Shown here: in pieces, positions 25,712 to 32,950 of the stretch
How positions within the stretch are numbered: the first letter of the stretch is position 1
Layout of the letters: each line of letters starts with the position of its first letter
Origin: a marine gamma proteobacterium HTCC2089
GTDB lineage: Bacteria; Pseudomonadota; Gammaproteobacteria; Pseudomonadales; Azotimanducaceae
Direction of reading: 5' to 3'
DNA length: 37,118 nucleotides
Assembly: GCA_905182905.1 (NCBI GenBank)
Contig: CAJJDH010000027.1
Span: 1-37,118 of the forward strand
Translations under genes and position numbers: made by a program
Notes under the pieces: model-generated
Database searches by the model: none
What the model saw: the letters and a program-made list of their open reading frames with translations, nothing else
Told to the model about the DNA's origin: nothing

Positions 25712-25930
25712 TCTTAGATCTCTGGTCTATGACGATTGTTGTAGGACGTAGCCATCGGCGCTCATTTAATCGAGCCGGTGATGATGAAGGGCAGGAATTG
25801 TGCTGTGCTTCATGGATTCAGATAGCACGCTTAGTGGGTATTTGGATCATAAACAAATGGAACTTAAGAGGTAATGCGCCTCTAGGTTCGTAACATAAAT
25901 AGTTTTGCTAAAAACAAAAGGGGTAGGTTG

Positions 25931-27061
25931 ATGGATTTTTCCTTCACAGAAGAACAGACACTGTTACAAGAAAGTATTGAACGCTTTATTCAGAACGATT
26001 ACAGCTTTGACGATCGTCAAAAAGCCGCTGGTTCTGAGCAAGGTTACAGCGAGCAAAACTGGCAGACTTTTGCAGAGCTAGGCTGGTTAGGCGTCGGTTT
26101 CAGCGAAGCTGACGGCGGCTTTGGCGGCGGCGCTATTGAGTCTATGGTGATGATGGAGCAGTTTGGTTATGGCTTGGTCATTGAGCCAATGCTTGGCACC
26201 GTAATTCTCGCGGGCGGTGCTATAAAGCACGGTGGCAGCGAGGCACTGAAAGCAAAATATTTGCCCAGCATCATTGATGGCAGCGCACAAGGCGCGTTGG
26301 CTTATGCAGAACCCCAAGCACGCTTTAATCTAGCTGATGTAACCACCACTGCAGCAGCAGATGGTGATGGCTATGTGCTTAACGGTCATAAAGCAGTAGT
26401 ACTTAATGGTCCAAGTGCAGATTTTGTAGTGGTTAGTGCTCGCACCTCAGGTGGTCAGCGTGACCAAGACGGTATTACCTTATTTGTGGTAGATACAAAA
26501 ACAGCAGGTCTTTCGCGTCGTGACTATCCTACAGTTGATGCGTTCCGCGCATCTGAAATCACTTTTGATAATGTCAAAGTGGGTGCTGACAGTGTTGTTG
26601 GTGAAGTAGGCCAAGGCTTTGCGATTTTAGAGCATGCAATTGACGACGGTATTCTTGCAGTAGGTGCAGAAGCAGTTGGCTGCATGGAAAAACTATATAA
26701 AGAGACTGTTGAATACTGTAAGCAGCGCGAGCAGTTCGGTCAGGCCATTGGTAAATTCCAAGTACTACAGCACCGTATGGTCGATATGTTCATGGAGCAC
26801 GAACAATCTAAGTCGCTTATGTTCATGGCGGGCATGCGTATTGATGAAGGCTATGGTCCAGAAGCGCAAAAAGCGATCAGTGCGTTTAAGGTTCAAATTG
26901 GTAAGTCTGGCAAATTTGTTGGCCAAAACGCAGTGCAGTTGCACGGTGGCATGGGTATGACAGAAGAGCTGAATATTGGACATTACTTCAAGCGATTGAC
27001 CATTATCGAAACACTATTCGGCAATGTCGATTTCCACTTGAAGCGTTTTGGTAGCCTATAA
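25931..27061 (+). CDS. Acyl-CoA dehydrogenase, small-subunit type
   Basis: A 376-residue flavoprotein starting at ATG 25931 (AAGGGG upstream; an in-frame TTG just before is unlikely). N-terminal MDFSFTEEQTLLQESIERFI, the QARFNLADV form in place of SEPxGSD (about 132), FAD-contact REQFGQAIGKFQVLQHRMVDM (about 265), QNAVQLHGGMGMTEEL (about 335), and the tail HYFKRLTIIETLFGNVDFH. The tail lacks the usual catalytic GGTxE, as in small subunits of heteromeric acyl-CoA dehydrogenases that rely on a partner. It follows the divergent large-type subunit at 24431. Likely substrate is a branched or sterol/aromatic side-chain acyl-CoA. A hairpin follows the stop. Confidence 0.88.
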   Translation: MDFSFTEEQTLLQESIERFIQNDYSFDDRQKAAGSEQGYSEQNWQTFAELGWLGVGFSEADGGFGGGAIESMVMMEQFGYGLVIEPMLGTVILAGGAIKHGGSEALKAKYLPSIIDGSAQGALAYAEPQARFNLADVTTTAAADGDGYVLNGHKAVVLNGPSADFVVVSARTSGGQRDQDGITLFVVDTKTAGLSRRDYPTVDAFRASEITFDNVKVGADSVVGEVGQGFAILEHAIDDGILAVGAEAVGCMEKLYKETVEYCKQREQFGQAIGKFQVLQHRMVDMFMEHEQSKSLMFMAGMRIDEGYGPEAQKAISAFKVQIGKSGKFVGQNAVQLHGGMGMTEELNIGHYFKRLTIIETLFGNVDFHLKRFGSL

Positions 27062-27075
27062 CTTCTACTCAGTGA

Positions 27076-27098
27076 GCTGCTAGCCAAGAGCTAGCAGC
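27076..27098 (+). terminator. Hairpin after the acyl-CoA dehydrogenase
   Basis: GCTGCTAGC and GCTAGCAGC form a perfect 9-bp stem with a 5-base loop (CAAGA), 15 bases after the stop codon. There is no T run, so termination strength is uncertain. Confidence 0.45.
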
Positions 27099-27104
27099 GC
27101 TCTG

Positions 27105-27177
27105 GAAGTTTGATCGAAGTTTGATCGAAGTTTGATCTGAGATTGATCTGAAATTGATCTGAAATTGATCTGAGATT
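27105..27177 (+). repeat. Tandem 11-mer array with six GATC sites
   Basis: Three exact GAAGTTTGATC units, then TGAGATTGATC, two TGAAATTGATC and a partial TGAGATT. Six GATC sites (27112, 27123, 27134, 27145, 27156, 27167) fall exactly 11 bases apart, near one helical turn, so any Dam methylation or GATC-binding protein would act on one DNA face. The array follows the hairpin of the acyl-CoA dehydrogenase gene. Confidence 0.8.
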
Positions 27178-27221
27178 AAAAGAAAAAGTCAGCGGCGAGG
27201 GGCTGCTATCAGCTTAGAACC

Positions 27222-27270
27222 AAGTCTTAGGCGAAAAGACTTAACGAAGACTTAACCAAGAGTTAAAAAG
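27222..27270 (+). repeat. Inverted repeat running into a second 11-mer array
   Basis: AAGTCTT (27222-27228) and AAGACTT (27236-27242) form a 7-bp stem with a 7-base loop. From 27238 three degenerate 11-mers follow: GACTTAACGAA, GACTTAACCAA, GAGTTAAAAAG. The period equals that of the array at 27105, but the unit is different. Confidence 0.55.
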
Positions 27271-27323
27271 AAGAGTTTTAGCAAAGTGCTTTTTAGGAAG
27301 AGCTATTTGCTAAAGCTAGAAGC

Positions 27324-27358
27324 TAAAAAGTAAAAAGTAAAAAGTAAAAAGTAAAAAG
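27324..27358 (+). repeat. Five tandem heptads TAAAAAG
   Basis: Five exact TAAAAAG copies, ending 35 bases before the ATG of the alpha/beta hydrolase and within its likely leader or promoter. Slippage could change copy number and so expression. The rest of the 27062-27393 gap holds no gene. Confidence 0.75.
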
Positions 27359-27393
27359 CCAGTAAAGGCTAAAGCGAAATATGAGGGGGGCAT

Positions 27394-28290
27394 ATGGCAC
27401 GTTGGGATAAGAATGAAGGGCCGACTATCCCTGATTGGTTCTGGGCCGCTGTCGACACAGAGGCAGAGTCCCGAACCGTTGAAGTAGAAGAGTGCGATGT
27501 AGCCTACCGTTTTTACCCATCTCCGGGTAAGCCAGGCCTCCTGCTGATACACGGCATGAATGCTCACTCCAGATGGTGGGATTTTATCGCCCCACAACTC
27601 CTCGACCGATATCAAGTTGCCGCCATGGATTTAACCGGCATGGGCGACTCTGACTATCGCTACGAATATTCCAGTTCAACCTATGCCAAAGAAATAGTTG
27701 CTGTAATGGACGATGCTGGCTTTGATTCCAATGCCCTGATTGTCGCCCACAGTTTTGGCGGCTACATGTCGGTGAAGGCCGTTAACTTGTATCCAGAGCG
27801 TTTTGGTGGGCTAGTGTTGGTAGATTCTGGTATCCGCCATCCTGACGAGCCCATTCCAGATCCGCCTAAAATGGGTGGTGCCACAGGTAAGGTCTACCCA
27901 GACCGTGAGTCCGCGTTAATGCGCTTTCGGTTGCAACCCCCTCAGCCTTGCGCCAATGAATATATATTGCAGTACATTGCGAAGAATTCATTGATGCGCG
28001 ACGAAGATGGTTGGGCGTGGAAGTTTGATGAAGATCTACTTACCACCCTCACCGATGTAGAGCGTAAGCCAGAAGATTTTCAGGCCATTACTGTACCACT
28101 AGCACTCATCTACGGTGCTCAGAGTGAGCTATTTACCAGGCAAACTTTGGCCTATATGCAGGAGATTATTCCTCAAGACTTTCCTGTGCGGGAAATAGCT
28201 GATGCCCAGCATCACTTATTCTTGGATCAGCCTTTGGCCTTTGTCGACGCGTTGGGTGAGATTTGCGCGGAGCTTGGGGCCAAACCCTAG
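27394..28290 (+). CDS. Alpha/beta hydrolase
   Basis: A 298-residue cytosolic hydrolase with the GAGGGG Shine-Dalgarno well placed before ATG 27394. Oxyanion turn HGMNAHSRWWD is at about residues 53-63, the nucleophile elbow VAHSFGGY with Ser120, and the catalytic His in ADAQHHLFLDQP (about 274). The acid is not obvious: the usual G-x-x-D reads YGAQSELF, so Glu or a residue elsewhere may serve. The strand and cap arrangement (MDLTGMGDSDYR) fits epoxide hydrolase, haloalkane dehalogenase or C-C hydrolase (MhpC-like) groups, not lipases. It is read from its own leader after the repeat arrays and converges on the penicillin acylase gene. Substrate is unknown; a role with the nearby acyl-CoA dehydrogenases is inference. 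Confidence 0.85.
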   Translation: MARWDKNEGPTIPDWFWAAVDTEAESRTVEVEECDVAYRFYPSPGKPGLLLIHGMNAHSRWWDFIAPQLLDRYQVAAMDLTGMGDSDYRYEYSSSTYAKEIVAVMDDAGFDSNALIVAHSFGGYMSVKAVNLYPERFGGLVLVDSGIRHPDEPIPDPPKMGGATGKVYPDRESALMRFRLQPPQPCANEYILQYIAKNSLMRDEDGWAWKFDEDLLTTLTDVERKPEDFQAITVPLALIYGAQSELFTRQTLAYMQEIIPQDFPVREIADAQHHLFLDQPLAFVDALGEICAELGAKP

Positions 28291-28336
28291 TATTTGCTTT
28301 GTCGCTGCTATGCCCACGTACTAAAGTAAGGCAGCA

Positions 28337-28364
28337 AGCCCCAGTCAAATGTGACTCTGGGGCT
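28337..28364. terminator. Hairpin between convergent genes
   Basis: AGCCCCAG and CTGGGGCT pair, with inner TCA/TGA around AATG and a 2-base bulge. It lies 46 bases after the hydrolase stop and 31 bases from the end of the penicillin acylase gene. U tracts are weak on both sides. Confidence 0.5.
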
Positions 28365-28395
28365 AGTCGACTTTCTAGCTGGGATATTCCAAATA

Positions 28396-30741
28396 CTACT
28401 TTTGCGGCTCAAGGGTAATAGTAAAGGCCTTATGAGCTTCTACTCTTGCTCTTGAATAAACCATTGGCAGGTGACTGTCAGTGGCCCAGTTCTTTAGCAA
28501 GTTGGCGTAGTAGGGCGAGCTGGGGTTGCCAGACTGCCCTGGCGCATTAGTCATTTTCGCCTCATCCCAATTACCCACATCTACCACCATTCTAAAAGAA
28601 GCCCCGCTTCTGACTAAGAAGTTGGCAGGGTTGTAGCCGGTATTGTTGGTGGTGTTTTCACTGCCGCCACGAGGATACTCAGGAATAGTCATTTGCGCTT
28701 GTAGCTCACCGCTTGCCATAGCCAATAACGGGTGAGAGAACTTGATTTTGTGTAAATCACCCCATTGCCATTGGCTAGGTTCGTTACCTAACAGAACTGT
28801 ACTTTCATCCCACGCCGCCGCAAGCGTGCTTGAAGCTATGTTTTTCCCCTGCGCTGTTTCCAACAGTTTTAACGCGGTTTGAGTATCTATGGTGGGGCTG
28901 GCAGCACTGCTGTCGTTAGATATGGTTTTGCCCAGCGCTGGACCTAAGTGACGGTAGTACCAAACATTCCAGAGCGCGGCGGCGGCGCTGTCTGTGGTGA
29001 GTTTATGATCCCAGCCGGCTAACAATTGTGCGGGTGCAACCTCTTGTGCAAGTAAAGTAGGCAGGCGCTGAAGTACTGATCTGGCAAAAACCGATTCGTA
29101 GTCTCTTTGCAGAGCTAAAGAGTCTTCCATGGAATGCACTTCGTCTGTTTCCAGCGCTTCCCATAAGCGGCGGTAGCGCCATGGTGCAGACCATTCAAAA
29201 CCAACCTTGTAGGTTTCAATAGGGTAGTCGTCGGGTAGACTCATGGCGTTAGCGGTGCCGCTAAAACCACGTTCAGGGTTATATTCTTCAGGCAGTACAT
29301 CCATGTCGAAGTAGCCGTCCCACTCATAGCTACCGTCACCGGGAACCGGCAGCAAGCCGTCCCAATTGTCGCGCTTAGGAAATCTGCCCGCAGGCTTGTA
29401 ACCAATATTGCCGTCAGTGTCTGCATAGACCTGATTTTCAGAGGGTGCGCCCCAGCGGTTCAGCGCCCCAACAAATTCGCGGAAGTTCTGTGCGCGCATA
29501 TATTCAATGCTGCCAAAGTAGGGCGACATACCCGGCTCTAACCAAGCGGCTCTTACCGCGAAAGCATGTTTCTTGGTTTCACTGATAATAGGCCCATGGC
29601 GGCTGAAGAGCAGTTCAACCATTTGGCTTGGCGCACCCTTAACCTTTATCTCCTCTTGGATGCGGGTGAAAGGCTCGATGTTGTTTTGGTAGCGATAACC
29701 TTTTTTCGCCTTGCGATAAACGTAAAGGTCCTCTTGGTCGATGGGGAAAATGGTTAAGCCAAAAGCAATGCGTTCATTGTGACCAATAGATATGCCGGGC
29801 AGGGCAGGTTCACCGGCACCAATCACATCAATGCCGGGGCCATTAAGGTGGGCAATATAACGTAGAGACGGCACAGCGTGTCCACGGTGAGGGTCGTCTG
29901 CCAATATAGGTCTGCCAGTGGTGGTGCGATCGCCAGCAACCACCCAGTTGTTACTGCCAACGTCTAACCTATGCGCATCTACTACAGCTTGGGCTAAGGT
30001 TTGGCGTTTAGGGTTAGCCTGAAATTTAACTGGCGCTTTAGCCAGTAAGTAGTTGTCTAAAACATCATCAGGAATCACACAAGGATCCAAACCCTTAGGC
30101 ACCTTAGCTTCCCAAGACGGCTCCAATACCTTCCATTGAGCCGCTTCTTCCAATTGATCTTTGCATGCGAGTCTGGCGCGCCAAACTTCAGTAACCACAT
30201 TGCGCCACAAACCGTTACTGCGAATACGCACAACGTCCTCAGGCTGCCAAATAGACGGGGCATAACCTAGTAATGCAAATTCAGGAGGCATCAGATCAGG
30301 GTTTTGTTGGGCCACCTTAACAAAGGCGTTTATACCCGCAACAAAAGATTGAGTAATACGCTTGGCATCGTTGCCATAAGCCAGCCACTCGCTGTACATG
30401 TCCTTGCGGTAAAGAAACATACGCGCAGCTTTATCTTGCGCCACATAGTCAGCACCTAAGACTTCCGACAACTGACCCAAACCACGACGACGCCAAGTAT
30501 CAATCTGCCAAAGACGATCCCGCGCAGCATTAAAGCCCTGAGTAAAAAACACATCGTAGTGATCGTTAGCGTAGATATGCGGCACGCCCCATTCATCCAC
30601 AATAATCTCAGCAGGTAGCGCAAGCCCAGCGACCTTGTAGGTTGCATCAGCGGCTAAAGGGTTCGTTTGTTCGGCAAACGCCGTGAAGCTAGCGCCTACC
30701 AGCAAAAGGCATAAAACAAAGTTATTGATAATACGACCCAT
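28396..30741 (-). CDS. Penicillin acylase family Ntn hydrolase (S45)
   Basis: A 781-residue periplasmic precursor. Signal peptide MGRIINNFVLCLLLVGASFTAFA is cut near residue 23. The alpha chain begins with the VDEWGVPHIYANDHYDVFF...GFNAARDRLWQIDTWRRRGLG pattern. Autocatalytic cleavage should precede Ser263 in DVGSNNWVVAG, giving a beta chain of about 519 residues with Ser as both nucleophile and new N-terminus; the typical NNTGYNPANF (near residue 715) lies in its distal part. Family members hydrolyse amide bonds in penicillins, N-acyl homoserine lactones (PvdQ/QuiP type) or other amides. The length and SNNW form fit AHL-acylase-like and generic acylases equally. It stands alone on the minus strand; substrate unknown, quorum quenching possible. 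Confidence 0.9.
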   Translation of the reverse strand: MGRIINNFVLCLLLVGASFTAFAEQTNPLAADATYKVAGLALPAEIIVDEWGVPHIYANDHYDVFFTQGFNAARDRLWQIDTWRRRGLGQLSEVLGADYVAQDKAARMFLYRKDMYSEWLAYGNDAKRITQSFVAGINAFVKVAQQNPDLMPPEFALLGYAPSIWQPEDVVRIRSNGLWRNVVTEVWRARLACKDQLEEAAQWKVLEPSWEAKVPKGLDPCVIPDDVLDNYLLAKAPVKFQANPKRQTLAQAVVDAHRLDVGSNNWVVAGDRTTTGRPILADDPHRGHAVPSLRYIAHLNGPGIDVIGAGEPALPGISIGHNERIAFGLTIFPIDQEDLYVYRKAKKGYRYQNNIEPFTRIQEEIKVKGAPSQMVELLFSRHGPIISETKKHAFAVRAAWLEPGMSPYFGSIEYMRAQNFREFVGALNRWGAPSENQVYADTDGNIGYKPAGRFPKRDNWDGLLPVPGDGSYEWDGYFDMDVLPEEYNPERGFSGTANAMSLPDDYPIETYKVGFEWSAPWRYRRLWEALETDEVHSMEDSLALQRDYESVFARSVLQRLPTLLAQEVAPAQLLAGWDHKLTTDSAAAALWNVWYYRHLGPALGKTISNDSSAASPTIDTQTALKLLETAQGKNIASSTLAAAWDESTVLLGNEPSQWQWGDLHKIKFSHPLLAMASGELQAQMTIPEYPRGGSENTTNNTGYNPANFLVRSGASFRMVVDVGNWDEAKMTNAPGQSGNPSSPYYANLLKNWATDSHLPMVYSRARVEAHKAFTITLEPQK

Positions 30742-31298
30742 GGGACTCTCCAGACCAAGTGACTATTTAGAGGGGTAGATGGTAGCAAAATAGTGCAGGA
30801 GGTTGGCGATCTTTATAGACGGTTAATAGACCGCGATCTCCAGCTGGGCCGCTAATCAGGTGACTATTACCGTTGGGTGTGAACAAGTTGAGTGGATCTA
30901 GAATTTATCTAATGTCTGAAGGGTTTCGACTTATGAAAAGCTAAATGATGTCTCGGCAACCCACTCGAGCCTAGGCCTCGTTTAGCGCTCATAAAACCAA
31001 AGATCGGGCAAAAAATATTAGATAAGGATTAAGGCAGGAGAGATTGACTTAGTCATTGAAAAAGCGGTGATAGAGAATTTTAAGGAGGTTAAGTGACGTG
31101 TTACGCCGCCTCTAAATAGTGGCCCAAACATCAGTCTTCGTGTCGCACAACCCATGTCGCTGGCACCGATTCAGCTCTTTCACTCTCTTAATCTACTATT
31201 CAACAGTTAGATATAGGTTGGGTGCTTATGCATTTGAACCAGATATTAGGAGTCCTTTCGGAATTCTTATCTCTATAACTAGGAGTGACGAAATAAAT
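30742..31298. other. Upstream region of the acylase with no firm gene
   Basis: Promoter side of the penicillin acylase gene and the lead-in to a small plus-strand frame. I see no RNA gene. Notable is a perfect AAGGAGG at about 31082-31088, see the minigene at 31093. An open frame continues from 31119 to 31577, but its first 60 codons look non-coding. Confidence 0.4.
31093..31119 (+). CDS. Possible 8-codon leader minigene
   Basis: GTG at 31093 is 4 bases after a perfect AAGGAGG and codes V/M-T-C-Y-A-A-S-K before TAG. The last G of the stop is also the first base of a GTG at 31119 that opens the long frame to 31577. This could be a coupled leader peptide, or chance. No homologue is recognised. 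Confidence 0.2.
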   Translation: MTCYAASK

Positions 31299-31577
31299 GT
31301 GATTGAAAAAGAAATTTTTAGATTAAAACGTACGGAGTTTATTGGCTTAGCCGCAGGCGGCTCGACTGGTGTATTACTTTTGATCTCCGCTGCAGCGAAA
31401 TCATATGGTTTTAGCGCTAATGTTTACTCTATATTTTTGCTTTATGACCCAGCGCTTCTTACTTTAACCGCCATCTGGGTGATGGCGATAAGAGGGTATC
31501 GTGGAGCAACGCTACAGGAAGGCGAAAAAGCAGTGGCTATAAGGACCAAAAAAAAGCCCTCACAGGAATATCCTTGA
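31299..31577 (+). CDS. Small membrane protein of unknown function
   Basis: With GTG 31299 (GGAG about 10 bases before it) the product has 92 residues: a short charged N-terminus (MIEKEIFRLKRTEF), two likely membrane helices (IGLAAGGSTGVLLLISAA and LLTLTAIWVMAIRGYRG, about 15-34 and 52-69) and a basic tail. A longer frame from GTG 31119 would add 60 residues that do not look like protein. The last codons lie inside the nrdB terminator, so the gene is convergent and overlaps that stem. I recognise no family. It could be a real small inner-membrane protein; chance is not excluded. Confidence 0.45.
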   Translation: MIEKEIFRLKRTEFIGLAAGGSTGVLLLISAAAKSYGFSANVYSIFLLYDPALLTLTAIWVMAIRGYRGATLQEGEKAVAIRTKKKPSQEYP

Positions 31578-31584
31578 GGGCTTT
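31548..31584 (-). terminator. Strong rho-independent terminator of nrdAB
   Basis: AAAGCCCTCA pairs with TGAGGGCTTT and AGGA with TCCT around ATA, with one bulged C, making a 14-bp stem. On the minus transcript eight U follow (the A run at 31548-31555). It sits 30 bases beyond the nrdB stop. It also overlaps the end of the plus-strand small membrane gene. Confidence 0.85.
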
Positions 31585-31613
31585 GTATTTGAGAGGCTAG
31601 CTCAATCTGAGGC

Positions 31614-32906
31614 TTAATCCCAAGTCAGTGCGCCACCTGTTTGGTAATCCGTTACTCTGGTTTCAAAGAAGTTCTTCTCTTTCTTTAAGTCCATTATTTC
31701 AGACATCCATGGGAATGGGTTCTTCACGCCTGGGAATTGCTCCGCTAGTCCAATTTGCGCTAAGCGTCTATTAGCAATGAACTGTAAGTACTCTTCCATC
31801 ATGTTGGCGTTCATACCCAATACACCGCGTGGCATTGTGTCGCGTGCGTAGGCTACTTCGTGTGTTGTGCCTTCCAAGATCATGTTGCGTGCAGACTCTT
31901 GCATCTCTTGATCCCACAGCTGTGGGTTCTCTAACTTGATCTGGTTAATTACATCAATACCAAAGTTCACGTGCATTGACTCATCGCGCAGTATGTATTG
32001 AAACTGCTCTGATGTACCCGTCATCTTGTTTCGGCGACCCATTGAAAGTATCTGGGTGAAACCGCAGTAGAAGAAGATGCCTTCTAATACACAGTAGTAG
32101 GCTATTAGGTTTTTCAGCAATGCTTTATCGGTTTCTAATGTGCCGGTTGTGAACCCTGGCTCATTTATTTCCTTGGTGTATTTAATCGCCCAACTTGCCT
32201 TGGTCGCTACCGATGGTACTTCGTGATACATGTTGAAGATTTCGCCTTCGTCCATGCCCAACGATTCAATGCAGTATTGATACGCGTGGGTGTGAATGGC
32301 TTCTTCAAACGCTTGGCGCAATAAGTACTGGCGGCACTCTGGATTGGTGATTAGGCGATAAATTGCTAATACCAAGTTGTTGGCAACCAATGAATCTGCT
32401 GTTGAGAAGAAACCTAGGCTACGTTTGATGATTGTGCGCTCATCGTCGCTTAGGCCTTCGTCTGACTTCCACAATGCTATGTCAGCGGTCATGTTTACTT
32501 CTTGGGGCATCCAATGGTTGGCGCAGCCGTCTAAGTATTTTTGCCATGCCCATTCATATTTGAAGGGCACTAGTTGGTTAAGGTCTGCGCGGCAGTTAAT
32601 CATTGCTTTTTGATCAACGGTAACGCGCTCTGCACTTTCCGTTGATACTTCGGCAACTGGCGCTGCAGGTGTTGCTGCAACTGGAGCTTCAACCACCGGT
32701 GCTGCTACTGCAGGCGCAGCTGGTGCTTGTGCCACTGGTGGAGCAGTGTACTGTGGCGCTGCAATTTCTACTGCGCTTTCTATTTTAGCTTCCACTCTAG
32801 TTTCTAGCGCTGCTTGATCCTCAGCGGCTACTTTCTGTGTGGCAGCCTCGGCAATAACCGCTTGGTCATTGCTGGGTGCTTCTTCGTAATCATCCCAACT
32901 TAGCAT
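31614..32906 (-). CDS. nrdB: Ribonucleotide-diphosphate reductase, beta subunit (class Ia)
   Basis: A 430-residue R2 subunit that houses the diiron-tyrosyl radical for dNTP synthesis. A GGAG lies 7 bases before ATG 32906. Residues 1-100 form an Ala/Pro/Val/Glu-rich spacer (after [14 protein letters not shown]) before the core begins at about 100. Iron ligands are seen in [12 protein letters not shown] (Asp), EEAIHTHAY (Glu, His; the Tyr three residues on is the radical site), [11 protein letters not shown] (Glu) and [10 protein letters not shown] (Glu, His). The C-terminal tail that docks to R1 ends [12 protein letters not shown]. It lies 44 bases after nrdA in the same operon. The form matches Pseudomonas-type NrdB. 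Confidence 0.97.
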   Translation of the reverse strand: MLSWDDYEEAPSNDQAVIAEAATQKVAAEDQAALETRVEAKIESAVEIAAPQYTAPPVAQAPAAPAVAAPVVEAPVAATPAAPVAEVSTESAERVTVDQKAMINCRADLNQLVPFKYEWAWQKYLDGCANHWMPQEVNMTADIALWKSDEGLSDDERTIIKRSLGFFSTADSLVANNLVLAIYRLITNPECRQYLLRQAFEEAIHTHAYQYCIESLGMDEGEIFNMYHEVPSVATKASWAIKYTKEINEPGFTTGTLETDKALLKNLIAYYCVLEGIFFYCGFTQILSMGRRNKMTGTSEQFQYILRDESMHVNFGIDVINQIKLENPQLWDQEMQESARNMILEGTTHEVAYARDTMPRGVLGMNANMMEEYLQFIANRRLAQIGLAEQFPGVKNPFPWMSEIMDLKKEKNFFETRVTDYQTGGALTWD

Positions 32907-32950
32907 TGAGTACTCCTTTGAATGTTTCTTTTTACAATCTTATAAGCTAT

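Noticed and set aside
27105-27177. CRISPR array
   Set aside because: Units are 11 bases with no spacers; this is a simple tandem repeat.
31100-31213. Possible integron attC site (GTTAGAT at 31207 fits GTTRRRY)
   Set aside because: No matching RYYYAAC partner arm lies at the right distance and no hairpin of attC form can be drawn.
31119-31298. N-terminal 60-codon extension of the small membrane protein
   Set aside because: Low-quality residue pattern (Trp, Cys, His, Ser rich) without helices; the internal GTG 31299 has its own GGAG.
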